Source of the DNA: Alphaproteobacteria bacterium | GTDB taxonomy: Bacteria > Pseudomonadota > Alphaproteobacteria > Rhodobacterales > Rhodobacteraceae | Reading direction: 5' to 3' | DNA length: 64,000 nucleotides | Assembly: GCA_003331935.1 (NCBI GenBank) | Contig: QOQE01000001.1 | Location: 62,001 to 126,000, forward strand | Part shown: positions 18,151 to 27,890 of the stretch, one piece after another | Numbering within the stretch: the first letter of the stretch is position 1 | Layout: each line of letters opens with the position of its first letter | The notes under the pieces: model-generated | Database searches by the model: none | What the model was told of the DNA's origin: nothing | What the model saw: only the letters and a program-made list of their open reading frames with translations | Made by a program: the position numbers and the translations under genes

Positions 18151-19311
18151 ATGATCGACTCGCGCATTTCGGAAAAAGATAAAAAATTCCTACGGATAGC
18201 TTTGAACTTAGCCAGGCGAAATGTGGGCCTTACCGGCAAAAATCCCTCGGTTGGCTGCATAATAACTTATGGAGACATAATACTAGGCAGAGGAAATACA
18301 CAGTTTAATGGCAGACCCCATGCAGAAGTTATGGCTATTAAACAGGCTTCAGAACACTTCCTATATAAAAAAAACAAAAGAAAGATTAAAAATATAAATG
18401 TCTATATAACACTAGAACCTTGCGCACATGAGACTACGTCTCCGTCTTGCGCGAAAGAAATTATAAAATTTGGGGCAAATCGCGTAATTTATTTGAAAAC
18501 TGACCCGGACAACAGAACTAACGGTAAAGGCAAGTATTTAATGGAAGAGGCAGGCATTGAATGTTTTGAGGCTAAAATTTATGAACCCGAAAATGCGGAT
18601 GTTTTAAAAGGTTATTTGAAACAAAAAAAAACTGGCTTGCCGTACGTAACACTAAAAATAGGATCTTCTTTAAACGGTAAAATTGCGACAAAAAGTGGCG
18701 AGAGTAAGTGGATAACAAATTCATTGTGCAGAAAGAGAGTGCAACTACTTAGGTCAGAGAATGATGGAATATTGATCGGCAAAAACAGTGTAATTATTGA
18801 TAATCCTCGCTTAAATTTGCGCGATGAATTTGAAGTTATCGGGAACAAGCCAGTCTTTATACTAGATACAAACTTCAAATTATCTAGTATCGAAGGCCTA
18901 ACACTATTTGATAAATTGGAAAGAGAAAGAATATATATCATAACCAGTAAGAAACCAAAAAATATGTCTATAAAATCGAGCTGCTTTTTAAAAGGAGTGA
19001 ATATTAAGAACGTAAAAAGTGACCTGGGTTTTCTAAATATAAAAGAAGTTTTAAAAATCGTTTCTAAGATGGGGGTAAATCGTTTGATGGTGGAAGGAGG
19101 GGCAAGTGTTTGGACTTCTTTCCTTAAAACAGGTTATTTTGATGAAATTGTAATGTTTACTGGGAGTAAAATCATTAATGACTCAGCCTTATCATGTTTT
19201 AATGATTTTTTGCCACCTGATACTCGATTAGGAGATTTCCCAAACTTAACTCTTACATCGTTACAAAATTGGAAAGATGATATCGAAGCAAGATGGGAAG
19301 TTCGTTCCTAG
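18151..19311 (+). CDS. ribD: Bifunctional riboflavin deaminase/reductase RibD
   Basis: 386 residues with two domains. The N-terminal deaminase has the zinc signature PHAEVMAI and PCAHETTSPSC (cysteine pair). The C-terminal reductase begins around LPYVTLKIGSSLNGKIATK and contains GVNRLMVEGGASVWTSF, the NADPH-binding part. It performs the second and third steps from GTP to riboflavin. It begins exactly at the nrdR stop (TAAATG), which suggests coupled translation. Confidence 0.95.
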   Translation: MIDSRISEKDKKFLRIALNLARRNVGLTGKNPSVGCIITYGDIILGRGNTQFNGRPHAEVMAIKQASEHFLYKKNKRKIKNINVYITLEPCAHETTSPSCAKEIIKFGANRVIYLKTDPDNRTNGKGKYLMEEAGIECFEAKIYEPENADVLKGYLKQKKTGLPYVTLKIGSSLNGKIATKSGESKWITNSLCRKRVQLLRSENDGILIGKNSVIIDNPRLNLRDEFEVIGNKPVFILDTNFKLSSIEGLTLFDKLERERIYIITSKKPKNMSIKSSCFLKGVNIKNVKSDLGFLNIKEVLKIVSKMGVNRLMVEGGASVWTSFLKTGYFDEIVMFTGSKIINDSALSCFNDFLPPDTRLGDFPNLTLTSLQNWKDDIEARWEVRS

Positions 19312-19323
19312 AAAGGATAAAAA

Positions 19324-19938
19324 ATGTTTACAGGAATTATCACAGATGTGGGCGAAATCGCTAGAATTGAGAAAATCAAAGATATACAAGCTAAAATTTT
19401 TTGTACCTACGATGTATCAGAAATGGAGCTTGGTGCCTCAATTTGCTGCGATGGAGTTTGTTTAACAGTAACGGATTTTGGCACAGAGGAAACTAGAAAT
19501 TGGTTTTCAGTAGACGTATCAAGCGAGACAGTTTCAAAAACAATAATCGGTGATATAAATTTCGGGTGGAAGCCTGGTAAAAAAGTAAATCTGGAAAAGT
19601 CTTTAAAACTTGGCGATGAATTAGGGGGGCACATTGTAACAGGACATATAGATGGAACTGGCTCAATAGAAAATATTTTAGATGTCGAAGGGAGCACTCA
19701 GGTTACCTTCAAAACTAGTACAACCTTAGCAAAATATATTGCTAAAAAAGGTTCGATCACGTTAAACGGAACGTCGTTAACGGTCAATCAAGTAACTGAC
19801 TCATCTTTTGATATTAACTTTATCCCCCACACTAAGGATAATACGACTTGGGAGAAAATTGAAGTTGGAGAGAAAGTTAATATTGAAATAGATATTCTAG
19901 CCAGATACGTAGATCGAATACTGGCTTCAGGGAAATAA
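19324..19938 (+). CDS. ribE: Riboflavin synthase, alpha chain
   Basis: 204 residues, the family's normal size, built from two similar beta barrels. MFTGIITDVGEI opens the first. The second starts about LGDELGGHIVTGHIDGTG. The repeated SICCDGVCLTVTDF and GSITLNGTSLTVNQV segments are the two matching halves. It converts two lumazine molecules to riboflavin and a pyrimidine. It lies 12 bp after ribD. Confidence 0.95.
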   Translation: MFTGIITDVGEIARIEKIKDIQAKIFCTYDVSEMELGASICCDGVCLTVTDFGTEETRNWFSVDVSSETVSKTIIGDINFGWKPGKKVNLEKSLKLGDELGGHIVTGHIDGTGSIENILDVEGSTQVTFKTSTTLAKYIAKKGSITLNGTSLTVNQVTDSSFDINFIPHTKDNTTWEKIEVGEKVNIEIDILARYVDRILASGK

Positions 19939-19943
19939 AAATC

Positions 19944-21014
19944 ATGAGAAAACCGGTCGAAATCTCTTCGATACAATCAATAATTGAGGATGCCAGGAAC
20001 GGTAAAATGTTCATTTTAGTTGATCATGAAGAAAGAGAAAATGAAGGAGATCTAGTAATACCAGGACAAATGGCAACGCCTAATGCTGTAAATTTTATGG
20101 CTACACATGGTAGAGGGTTGATTTGCCTAGCATTACCATCCGAACAAATAGACAAGTTGAAATTGCCTTTGATGGCTGCCACTAACTCCTCTCGGCACGA
20201 GACTGCTTTCACGGTATCTATCGAAGCCAGGGAAGGTGTTACAACAGGAATATCAGCTCATGATCGAGCAAAAACTATTTCAGTTGCGATCAATCCTCAA
20301 GTAAGAACGGAAGATATAGCAACACCAGGGCATGTTTTCCCTTTGCGAGCGAAAGACGGTGGTGTGCTTATAAGAGCAGGTCATACCGAAGCTGCGGTAG
20401 ATATATCTAGGCTTGCCGGATTAAATCCTTCCGGAGTTATCTGCGAAATTATGAATGATGATGGTAGCATGGCAAGACTCAAAGATTTAAAGAAATTTGC
20501 GCAATTACATGATCTTAAGATTGGAACAATCTCTGACTTAATTGCATATAGAAGAAGGCATGACAACCTGATAAGGGAAGTTGAAAACTCGGTTTTAAAT
20601 TCAAGCATAGGTGGCAAGTGGAAAGTAACTAAGTTTAAAGATGAAATAGAAAATTTAGAACATATAGTGCTTCAGCTTGGGAACATTAGTCCTTCAACAC
20701 CTGTAATGGTAAGGATGCATAAGCTAAATATCTATAAAGATTTGCTAGGTTTAGTTCCTACAAGATATAATGAGATTGGTAGAGCAATGCAAAGAATTAT
20801 TGCGCATAAAAACGGTCTACTAGTAATTCTGAGTGCAGGTAACAGCTCCAATCAAAAGGATCACTCAGACAAACTTAAGGAGTATGGCATTGGCGCTCAA
20901 ATTTTATCTCTTCTGGGTGTAAAGAGAATAAAGCTCCTATCGAATTCAAAGCTTCCAAAAGTGATTGGATTGGAAGGGTATGGTTTACAAATAGATACAA
21001 CGGAGGATTTTTAA
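19944..21014 (+). CDS. ribBX: DHBP synthase with degenerate GTP cyclohydrolase II domain (RibBX type)
   Basis: 356 residues. The first 200 or so form a complete 3,4-dihydroxy-2-butanone-4-phosphate synthase, with DHEERENEGDLVI (metal and substrate acids), ATHGRGLICLA and RAGHTEAAVD. The rest resembles the fold of GTP cyclohydrolase II but lacks the three zinc cysteines and the GxHxGxLTG active-site motifs. It can therefore hardly be a working cyclohydrolase. This matches the RibBX hybrid known from many Proteobacteria. A real GTP cyclohydrolase II must lie elsewhere in the genome. It ends one base before the ribH start. Confidence 0.9.
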   Translation: MRKPVEISSIQSIIEDARNGKMFILVDHEERENEGDLVIPGQMATPNAVNFMATHGRGLICLALPSEQIDKLKLPLMAATNSSRHETAFTVSIEAREGVTTGISAHDRAKTISVAINPQVRTEDIATPGHVFPLRAKDGGVLIRAGHTEAAVDISRLAGLNPSGVICEIMNDDGSMARLKDLKKFAQLHDLKIGTISDLIAYRRRHDNLIREVENSVLNSSIGGKWKVTKFKDEIENLEHIVLQLGNISPSTPVMVRMHKLNIYKDLLGLVPTRYNEIGRAMQRIIAHKNGLLVILSAGNSSNQKDHSDKLKEYGIGAQILSLLGVKRIKLLSNSKLPKVIGLEGYGLQIDTTEDF

Positions 21015-21476
21015 TTGAGGCGAGAGAATTCATTTGGAAATGATTTTGAAGAGTTCAATGAAAAACTAAAAATTTGTATAGTTTCAGCTCCTTATTATAG
21101 AGACATTACGGATAATCTAATTCGTGGTGCTGTTAATGTTCTGAATGAAATAAAATCAACCATGGAAATCGTTGAGGTATCTGGAGCACTAGAAATACCG
21201 ACTGCTATAAAATTGATGGAAAAAGAGTTTGATGGATTTATCGCGGTTGGATGCGTCATAAGGGGTGAGACTACACACTATGAAATTGTAAGCACCGAAA
21301 GCTCCAGAGGGCTTACAAATTTGGGTCTTGAGAAAATCTGTATCGGGAATGCGATTTTAACTGTAGAAAATAGATTACAAGCGGAAGAGAGAGCAGACCC
21401 AAAAATATTTGATAAAGGTGGAGAGGCTTGCAACGCATTGTTAGGTATTATCAAAATAAAAAAAAGAGGCGATTGA
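21015..21476 (+). CDS. ribH: 6,7-dimethyl-8-ribityllumazine synthase
   Basis: 153 residues from a TTG start behind GGAGGATTTTTAA. It has the lumazine synthase landmarks: ICIVSAPYYRDITDNLIRGA (substrate loop), VSGALEIPTAIK, and FIAVGCVIRGETTHYEIV with the catalytic histidine in THYE. It condenses the RibB and RibD products into lumazine, the substrate of RibE. The TTG directly follows the ribBX stop codon. Confidence 0.95.
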   Translation: MRRENSFGNDFEEFNEKLKICIVSAPYYRDITDNLIRGAVNVLNEIKSTMEIVEVSGALEIPTAIKLMEKEFDGFIAVGCVIRGETTHYEIVSTESSRGLTNLGLEKICIGNAILTVENRLQAEERADPKIFDKGGEACNALLGIIKIKKRGD

Positions 21477-21480
21477 AATC

Positions 21481-21942
21481 GTGAACTCCGCTAAATCTTA
21501 TGATTATAAAAAAAACACAATCTCAAGACTATTTGCTATTCAGGCCCTATTTCAAATGGAAGCAAACGGGAAGACTTACAGCATTATAAAAAAAGAACTT
21601 AAAGAAAAGTTCTATATGCATCAAATACAAGATGCAGAATTTTTAAAGCCTAATTATTTACTAGTGCAGAACATTGTAGAGCAAGCATCTAAAAATCAAA
21701 TGAAAATAGACGCAAAGATTAATATGGCCTTTAACAATTTATGGAACTTAAAAACAATTGACACTACTTTGAGAGCGATCCTACGAGCCGCAAGTGCAGA
21801 GTTTATAAATAAAAAGACCCCCAAGAAAGTAATTATGTCTGAATATGTTTCAATAACAGGAACATTTTACCCTAATGGACAGGAACAAAGGCTAGTAAAT
21901 GGATTACTTAATAAAATTATAGAAGATCTTCAAACTTTGTAA
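21481..21942 (+). CDS. nusB: Transcription antitermination factor NusB
   Basis: 153 residues from GTG, all helical. [17 protein letters not shown] at the start and the C-terminal pair [23 protein letters not shown] and [15 protein letters not shown] match NusB. It binds boxA RNA with S10 (NusE) for rRNA antitermination. The position after ribH is the usual one. Its last 26 bases overlap the end of parC on the other strand. Confidence 0.93.
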   Translation: MNSAKSYDYKKNTISRLFAIQALFQMEANGKTYSIIKKELKEKFYMHQIQDAEFLKPNYLLVQNIVEQASKNQMKIDAKINMAFNNLWNLKTIDTTLRAILRAASAEFINKKTPKKVIMSEYVSITGTFYPNGQEQRLVNGLLNKIIEDLQTL

Positions 21943-24145
21943 TTTTTTTCCTTAATATTTTCTTAGGCATTATCTTGCCGACCTGCCCTCTCTTGCCCAC
22001 CCAGTAACTAATCTCCTCATTTTTTGGAAACATTTTTTTAATAACTACGTCATTTCTCACATTTTCTGGAAAAATCATAGCATCCAAAAGAGATTCTTCC
22101 TTATAACGCTGCAATCGAACACCCTTGCCCTTTTTTAATAAAGGTAACTCCTTAACTGAAAAAATCAGCATTTTGAAAGTAGTACTCAAAACAATAATTT
22201 TATCACCAGTAATTTTTTTCAAGCCAACCACTTCATCACCTTCGCTCAGTTCAAATATTTGCTTTCCTGTTTTCGTAGCTGATTGTAGGGAAGCAAGGTC
22301 AACAGTGAATCCAAGACCATTTTTGGAAAATATCAGTGCCTTATGTTCACTATGAAAAGGGAGAATACTCACAATTGATGCTACATTCCCAGTGCCAATC
22401 ATTAAATTCAGGGGCTCACCGAAGCCTTTATCTTTCTTTAGTTGGTCGAGCGATAAGCTAAATGATCTTCCCTCTGAGGTAATAAACAACAATTGCTGGC
22501 TTTTTGATAATTGAGCCGTGAATCTTATCACATCACCATTTCTAAGTTTAAATGAATTGGGGTCAAGGTTATGCCCCTTATAAGACCTTATCCATCCATT
22601 TTCTGATAACGCCACTGTTACTGGATAATCATCGACTGCTTCATCCTTTAAAAATGTGCGACAAACCTCCTCCTCCGGCTCAATTAATGTCTGCCGTTCA
22701 CTATGTTCGTAATCAGAAAATTTCTTTTTCAACGACATTAATTCATTTTTTATTCTTTTCCATTGAAGCTTTTGGTCTTCTAGCAAATCCTCTAAAGCCT
22801 GTCGCTCTTTCATTAATTCTTGCTGTTCCTTTGAAAGCAGTTCTTCGTCTAGCCTTCTCAACGCTCTTAATCTTAGGTTCAGTATTGATTCAACCTGTAA
22901 TTCACTAAGACCAAATTCTTCAATTATTGATGTCTTGGGATCATCCTTTTCTCTTATTATACTTATTATGCGATCAAGATTGACAAAAGCCTGCAGCAAG
23001 CCCTCTATAATCTCTAAGCGCCTGTCAATATTTTCTAAACGATGCTTAGATCTTCTTATCAATATTTCTCTACGGTGATCTAAAAAAGTCTTGAGTAATT
23101 CTCTCAGGTCACTGACTTTCGGAGAAATTCCATCAATCAAGACATTAAGATTTACAGGGATCTTGGTCTCTAGCTCAGTGAATTGATAAAGGGAGAATAA
23201 TAAATTTTCTCTTTGCACGTTTCGAGATTTCGGCTCTATAACCAGCCTAATCTCTTCGGTGCTTTCATCTCTCACATTTTGCACGAAAGATAGTTTTTTT
23301 CCAGAAATCAGATCAGCAATTTTTTCTATAAGTTTCCCCTTTTGAACTTGATAGGGTATTTCATCTATAACTAATTGCCAATTACCGTGCTTAAGATCCT
23401 CAAAATGATGTTTTGCACGCAATCTAAAGCTTCCTCTTCCCTCTGTATATACTTTAATGATTTCCTCTTTTCCATCCAGAATAATTCCTCCTGTCGGAAA
23501 ATCAGGCCCAATTACAATCTCTGATAACTGTTGGATAGTAGAATTGGGTTTATCAACCAATAAGATACAAGCTTGTAGCAACTCAATTATATTGTGTGGT
23601 GGAATACTGGTTGCCATCCCTACTGCAATACCAGAGGCCCCATTCGCTAAAAGATGTGGGAAGCTTGCTGGTAGAACAGTCGGTTCATTACTCGAGCTAT
23701 CATAGGTTGCTTTATAATTTACCGTATCGTCTTCAAGACCCTCAAGAAGATCAATAGAATACTTAGATAGCCTTGCCTCAGTATATCTTTGAGCTGCTGG
23801 ATTATCTCCATCAATATTTCCAAAATTTCCCTGACCTTCAATAAGTGGATATCTAACACTGAAGTTTTGAGCGAATCTAGCCAGTGCATCATAGATCGCC
23901 TTATCCCCATGAGGATGATAATTGCCCATGACCTCTCCTACAATTTTAGAACATTTTCTAAAATTTGATTGAGGATATAATCTTAGCTGATTCATCGCAT
24001 AAAGTATTCTTCTGTGTACAGGTTTAAGACCATCTCTAGCATCAGGGAGCGCTCTGTCCATAATCGTAGACACAGCATACAGAAGATATCGTGTCTCCAA
24101 TGCCGTCGTAATATCTTGTTTTTGATCAATTTCTTGAGTATTCAT
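21917..24145 (-). CDS. parC: DNA topoisomerase IV subunit A
   Basis: I start it at the ATG of 24143-24145 (742 residues); 32 further codons are open upstream but not family-like. The winged-helix part has [13 protein letters not shown] and [19 protein letters not shown]. The catalytic tyrosine is in [34 protein letters not shown] follows. The C-terminal third, a beta-propeller, is short and lacks the GyrA box (QxxGGKG), which separates it from GyrA. With ParE it decatenates daughter chromosomes. No parE is nearby. Confidence 0.94.
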   Translation of the reverse strand: MNTQEIDQKQDITTALETRYLLYAVSTIMDRALPDARDGLKPVHRRILYAMNQLRLYPQSNFRKCSKIVGEVMGNYHPHGDKAIYDALARFAQNFSVRYPLIEGQGNFGNIDGDNPAAQRYTEARLSKYSIDLLEGLEDDTVNYKATYDSSSNEPTVLPASFPHLLANGASGIAVGMATSIPPHNIIELLQACILLVDKPNSTIQQLSEIVIGPDFPTGGIILDGKEEIIKVYTEGRGSFRLRAKHHFEDLKHGNWQLVIDEIPYQVQKGKLIEKIADLISGKKLSFVQNVRDESTEEIRLVIEPKSRNVQRENLLFSLYQFTELETKIPVNLNVLIDGISPKVSDLRELLKTFLDHRREILIRRSKHRLENIDRRLEIIEGLLQAFVNLDRIISIIREKDDPKTSIIEEFGLSELQVESILNLRLRALRRLDEELLSKEQQELMKERQALEDLLEDQKLQWKRIKNELMSLKKKFSDYEHSERQTLIEPEEEVCRTFLKDEAVDDYPVTVALSENGWIRSYKGHNLDPNSFKLRNGDVIRFTAQLSKSQQLLFITSEGRSFSLSLDQLKKDKGFGEPLNLMIGTGNVASIVSILPFHSEHKALIFSKNGLGFTVDLASLQSATKTGKQIFELSEGDEVVGLKKITGDKIIVLSTTFKMLIFSVKELPLLKKGKGVRLQRYKEESLLDAMIFPENVRNDVVIKKMFPKNEEISYWVGKRGQVGKIMPKKILRKKITKFEDLL

Positions 24146-24273
24146 TAACGTAACCATAAAGTTCGTATTTGGGCTAAGGTACTTTGAATGATAATTAAAC
24201 TCAATATTAGAAATAAATAAAAAATAAACTATTTGTACCAATAGTACTCTAAATGTTCTCCGAAGGATTTTCT

Positions 24274-24477
24274 ATGATAACAGAAAACGCTCACATATTT
24301 GTAATGGTGGTCTGCTTACTAGTAGTTATAGTTCTTATGATCGGATTAGGAGGATTTGCTTTTGGTGGCGAATTTAATAAGAAATATGCTAATAAGCTAA
24401 TGCGCCTCAGAATACTTCTTCAAGCCATGGCAATACTATTGATCATTTTCTTCGTTTATTTTTCAAGAGGTGATTGA
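24274..24477 (+). CDS. HIG1-like twin transmembrane protein
   Basis: 67 residues from the ATG at 24274, which has GAAGGA 6 bases upstream; an ATG 21 bases earlier has none. Two membrane helices (about 6-29 and 46-64) flank a short polar loop with NKKYANKLMRLRILLQAMA, the pattern of the HIG1/twin transmembrane family. In mitochondria the HIG1 relatives associate with cytochrome oxidase. The bacterial role is not established. The order HIG1, adenosyltransferase, etfB, etfA is recurrent in Alphaproteobacteria. Confidence 0.82.
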   Translation: MITENAHIFVMVVCLLVVIVLMIGLGGFAFGGEFNKKYANKLMRLRILLQAMAILLIIFFVYFSRGD

Positions 24478-24479
24478 AG

Positions 24480-25040
24480 TTGGTAAAATTAAACAAAATA
24501 TATACAAAGACGGGTGATAATGGGGACACGGCCCTTGGCGACGGGCAAAGGGTACTCAAAGACAGTCTTAGGGTAAATGCCTACGGAAATGTCGATGAGC
24601 TCAACGCTAGTATAGGAGTTATCACTCTTTATGCTACAGAAGACCTTAAGAGAAAGCTTAAAAACATTCAAAACGATCTATTCGATCTAGGTGCTGATTT
24701 ATGCGTACCGATTGCTGAGAAAAATAACCAGAGGTTAAGGGTATCCAGTAAGCAAGTAGAAACCATTGAAGCCGAGATTGATGAAATGAATAATATACTT
24801 AAACCTTTAAATAGCTTTGTTTTACCTGGAGGGTGCAAGTCTGCCACTTTTTTACATCTTGCCAGAACCATTTGTCGACGTGCAGAAAGAAGTGTAGTTA
24901 GCTTAAGATCCAAAGAAGAGATAAATGACAATGCACTTGTATACTTAAATAGATTATCAGATTGGCTCTTCGTCGCTTCAAGAGTTGAAAATCAAGAGAA
25001 CTCGACTGAGGTGCTTTGGTCACCAGGAAAAAACAAATAA
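24480..25040 (+). CDS. Cob(I)alamin adenosyltransferase, PduO type
   Basis: 186 residues from the TTG at 24480 (AGAGG 9 bases upstream). It opens with the ATP-binding KIYTKTGDNGDTALGDGQRV. Conserved segments follow: VDELNASIG, FVLPGG, and HLARTICRRAERSV with the arginines that bind ATP and cobalamin. It makes adenosylcobalamin, the cofactor of methylmalonyl-CoA and ethylmalonyl-CoA mutase. That fits the ethylmalonyl-CoA enzymes elsewhere in the window. It lies right after the HIG1-like gene, whose stop codon is at 24475-24477. Confidence 0.94.
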   Translation: MVKLNKIYTKTGDNGDTALGDGQRVLKDSLRVNAYGNVDELNASIGVITLYATEDLKRKLKNIQNDLFDLGADLCVPIAEKNNQRLRVSSKQVETIEAEIDEMNNILKPLNSFVLPGGCKSATFLHLARTICRRAERSVVSLRSKEEINDNALVYLNRLSDWLFVASRVENQENSTEVLWSPGKNK

Positions 25041-25057
25041 AACGTCTTGTATGAAGG

Positions 25058-25094
25058 GTTTAACTAGTGCATATTTTGAATTCAAGTTTAACTA
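25058..25094 (+). repeat. Direct repeat GTTTAACTA upstream of etfB
   Basis: GTTTAACTA occurs at 25058-25066 and again at 25086-25094, 28 bp apart, within the 70-bp gap before etfB. A possible promoter (TTGTAT, 17 bp, CATATT) overlaps the first copy. It could be an operator for a regulator of the etf genes or simple chance in AT-rich DNA. Confidence 0.3.
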
Positions 25095-25110
25095 AAGAGA
25101 TAAAGAATAG

Positions 25111-25869
25111 ATGAAAATTTTAGTACCTGTAAAAAGAGTGCTTGACTACAATGTGAAGGCACGCGTGAAGGCAGATGGAACTGGTGTGGATTTGGCAAAC
25201 GTTAAAATGTCCATGAACCCATTTGATGAGATAGCACTAGAAGAGGCAATAAGAATAAAAGAAAACGGTAAAGCTGAGGAAATCATAGCTGTTTCAATAG
25301 GTGTTCAGCAGAATCAAGAGACACTGAGAACTGCGTTGGCCATGGGAGCAGACCGAGCTATTTTGGTGGTTGCTACAGACGACGTTCACAATGATATTGA
25401 ACCACTTACAGTTGCGAATATTCTCGCGGCGATTACTATCAAAGAAGGACCAGATTTAATTTTGTGTGGCAAACAAGCCATTGACAACGATTTTAATGCT
25501 ACAGCGCAAATGCTATCTGCAAAACTAAAATGGTCTCAGGCAACTTTCGCCTCAGAAATTGACGTTGAGAAAGATAAAATAAGGGTTACTAGGGAAGTTG
25601 ATGGTGGGCTTCAGACTATAGACGCAAAAATACCAGCGGTAGTATCAGTCGATCTTAGACTAAATGAACCCAGATATGCGAGCCTTCCAAATATTATGAA
25701 GGCAAAAAGAAAACCACTCGAGGAAATCAGCCCAGCTGATTTAGGGGTTGAAATCTCACAAAGGCTCAAAGTTATCAAAACAAAAGAACCAGATAGTAGA
25801 GAGGCTGGATTGATACTAGAGAATATCGATCAACTCGTTGAAAAAATTCAAGAGAATGTTGGAGGATAA
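25111..25869 (+). CDS. etfB: Electron transfer flavoprotein beta subunit
   Basis: 252 residues with the ETF beta layout: [35 protein letters not shown], the AMP-binding region [16 protein letters not shown], and [20 protein letters not shown] (the recognition loop that docks dehydrogenases). With EtfA it takes electrons from acyl-CoA dehydrogenases, such as the one at 30193, and passes them to ETF-QO (56943-58583). A 9-bp direct repeat lies in the 70 bp upstream. Confidence 0.96.
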   Translation: MKILVPVKRVLDYNVKARVKADGTGVDLANVKMSMNPFDEIALEEAIRIKENGKAEEIIAVSIGVQQNQETLRTALAMGADRAILVVATDDVHNDIEPLTVANILAAITIKEGPDLILCGKQAIDNDFNATAQMLSAKLKWSQATFASEIDVEKDKIRVTREVDGGLQTIDAKIPAVVSVDLRLNEPRYASLPNIMKAKRKPLEEISPADLGVEISQRLKVIKTKEPDSREAGLILENIDQLVEKIQENVGG

Positions 25870-25873
25870 ATTT

Positions 25874-26800
25874 ATGAAAATATTGGTTTTGGCAGAAATT
25901 AATGACGGTGAACTCGCTGAAGATCAAACTAGCAAAACTGTGTCAGCTGCAACTTCATTAGGTAAAGTTGATGTATTATGTGCCTCTAACAGTTGCACAG
26001 ATGCCTCGAAAAAAATAGCATCGATGGAGAATGTAGAAAAAGTCTTTGTGATAGAAGATGACATTTTTTCTCAGAGCCTAGCCGAGAGTTACAGCGAAAC
26101 TTTGATTGATACTGTGAGTTCTTATTCCCATGTATTTGCGCCTTCAAGCTCTTTCGGAAAAAATATTCTTCCAAGAATTGGTGGGGTGTTAGATGCGATG
26201 GTGATATCAGATGTCTCTAAAATTATTTCAAGTGACACTTTTGAACGACCAATTTATGCTGGCAACGCAATTCAGACAGTTCAGTCAATAGATAAAGTAA
26301 AATTGGTTTCAGTTAGAACGAGCAACTTTGATTCAGTACCTTTAACAGGTAGCGCGGATATAGAGAAAATCGAATGCGCTACCAACAATACTTATACCAC
26401 TTTTGTGGAGAATAAAATTCAAACAAGCGACAGGCCGGAGTTAACTTCAGCTAAAGTTGTTGTGTCTGGAGGCAGAGGTGTTGGAAGCAAAGAAAATTTT
26501 GAAATTATAGAAGGCCTTGCGGACAAATTAGGAGCAGCGGTAGGTGCCAGCAGAGCAGCGGTAGACTCTGGTTTTGCCCCTAACGATTGGCAAGTTGGAC
26601 AAACTGGCAAGGTTGTTGCACCTGATTTGTATGTCGCCGTGGGGATATCTGGTGCAATACAGCATTTAGCTGGCATGAAAGATAGTAAAGTAATTGTGGC
26701 AATCAATAAGGATGAGGAGGCTCCAATATTTCAGGTTGCTGATTTCGGACTAGTAGACGATCTGTTTAAAGCAGTTCCCGAGATAGAAAAGAAAATCTGA
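25874..26800 (+). CDS. etfA: Electron transfer flavoprotein alpha subunit
   Basis: 308 residues. I use the ATG at 25874 because TTGGAGGATAAATT just upstream is a strong ribosome-binding site and family members begin at MKILVLAE. The FAD domain in the second half has VVSGGRGVGS, AVGASRAAVDSGF, QVGQTGKVVAPDLYVAVGI and GAIQHLAGMKDSKVIVAINK. It forms the ETF dimer with EtfB, 4 bp upstream. The end is 44 bp from convergent rapZ. Confidence 0.96.
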   Translation: MKILVLAEINDGELAEDQTSKTVSAATSLGKVDVLCASNSCTDASKKIASMENVEKVFVIEDDIFSQSLAESYSETLIDTVSSYSHVFAPSSSFGKNILPRIGGVLDAMVISDVSKIISSDTFERPIYAGNAIQTVQSIDKVKLVSVRTSNFDSVPLTGSADIEKIECATNNTYTTFVENKIQTSDRPELTSAKVVVSGGRGVGSKENFEIIEGLADKLGAAVGASRAAVDSGFAPNDWQVGQTGKVVAPDLYVAVGISGAIQHLAGMKDSKVIVAINKDEEAPIFQVADFGLVDDLFKAVPEIEKKI

Positions 26801-26844
26801 TCAAAGAGTAAGCATATTTATAGACATTGAAAAAAAAGAAGACT

Positions 26845-27702
26845 TCACTTTTGCAAGCTTGTATGCAAAATCCTCACATTATCTTTAATATCTAGTAAAG
26901 GCTTGTAGAGTTGCTCAGCAACAAATACTGATCTATGTTGTCCACCAGTACAACCAAGACCAATGGATAGATATGATTTCCCCTCTCTTTCAAATGCAGG
27001 AATGGTTATAGCCAGCATCTGTAGTATATTTTTTTTAAATGGTGGCCAACTCTTGTCTTTACTGAGATACTCCTTGACCTCATCGTCAGTTCCATTCAAA
27101 CCTTTCAAATTGCTAACCCAGTTTGGGTTCTTTAGGAATCGACAGTCAAAAACCATATCTAAGCCTGCAAGAGACCCCTTTCTAAAGGAAAATGATTGCA
27201 GCATGATTTGAATACTTCTGTTATTTGATAATGGAAAAATAGATCCTAGTTTCAACCTTAGCTCATTGGGGCTAGTATGACTAGTATCTAAAACAAAGTC
27301 TGCTTTACCCCTTAACGAGGCAATCAGTTTAAGCTCCCTTTTTATTGACAGTTCAAGATTATCTTCGCCAGGAACGGGATGAGGTCTCCTAGTCAGAGTA
27401 AATCTTTTAATCAAAATATCCAAACTACACTCTAAATATAAAATTAAAACACGGGATTTTGATAAAGCTTTCCAGTTCCTTATTTCTTTCATTAAGTTTT
27501 CTAGAGAAAAACTCTTCGGCCTTATATCAAGGCCTATTGCTAACGGTTTGTCCACTAGGTTTTTTGGGACTACTCTAGGTATCAGGTGAACAGGCACGTT
27601 ATCAAGCGTGTCAAAACCTTGATCGTCGAGAATGTGTATAACAGTGGTCCTGCCTGCGCCTGACTGTCCTATCACTAGAATTAATTCGTGCTTATCTACC
27701 AA
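26845..27702 (-). CDS. rapZ: RapZ-family nucleotide-binding protein
   Basis: 285 residues from a TTG preceded by AGGGA. The N-terminal P-loop is GQSGAGRTT at about 12-20. The C-terminal domain has the signature GLGCTGGQHRSVF, which in E. coli RapZ binds RNA and metabolites. In E. coli it hands the sRNA GlmZ to RNase E. In Alphaproteobacteria its partner is less clear, but it usually lies in a block pckA / chvI-chvG-hprK-rapZ-PTS. Here pckA is divergent next door and the intervening genes are missing. Confidence 0.93.
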   Translation of the reverse strand: MVDKHELILVIGQSGAGRTTVIHILDDQGFDTLDNVPVHLIPRVVPKNLVDKPLAIGLDIRPKSFSLENLMKEIRNWKALSKSRVLILYLECSLDILIKRFTLTRRPHPVPGEDNLELSIKRELKLIASLRGKADFVLDTSHTSPNELRLKLGSIFPLSNNRSIQIMLQSFSFRKGSLAGLDMVFDCRFLKNPNWVSNLKGLNGTDDEVKEYLSKDKSWPPFKKNILQMLAITIPAFEREGKSYLSIGLGCTGGQHRSVFVAEQLYKPLLDIKDNVRILHTSLQK

Positions 27703-27817
27703 TGATTATCCCTTAATTCATTTTTTCAATGTTAGATAAACTGAAAATGATGGCCGTCACTTGATAACGACATATTTTTAATTGTTTTTTTTTTTCATTT
27801 ATGATTAATCAAAATAC

Positions 27818-27833
27818 TGTAACTTTTTGTAAC
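27818..27833 (+). promoter_or_regulatory. Tandem TGTAAC half-sites upstream of pckA
   Basis: TGTAAC is repeated at 27818-27823 and 27828-27833, a period of exactly 10 bp, as in operators of OmpR-family response regulators. A candidate -10 (TATATT at 27862-27867) lies 28 bp downstream, which would suit an activator. In Agrobacterium and Sinorhizobium pckA is controlled by the OmpR-type regulator ChvI, so this is a plausible but unproven site. Confidence 0.4.
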
Positions 27834-27890
27834 AGTCAAACTGGAAACGATTCTTAATGATTATATTTCGCAGAATAGGAGTATCGTAAA

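Noticed and set aside
21917-24145. parC as gyrA
   Set aside because: The GyrA box in the C-terminal domain is absent and the C-terminal domain is short, which fits ParC better.
26801-26844. Possible terminator (GAAGTCTTC plus T run, read on the minus strand) between etfA and rapZ
   Set aside because: The palindrome has no loop space (central base only) and no G+C-rich stem, so it is unlikely to terminate.
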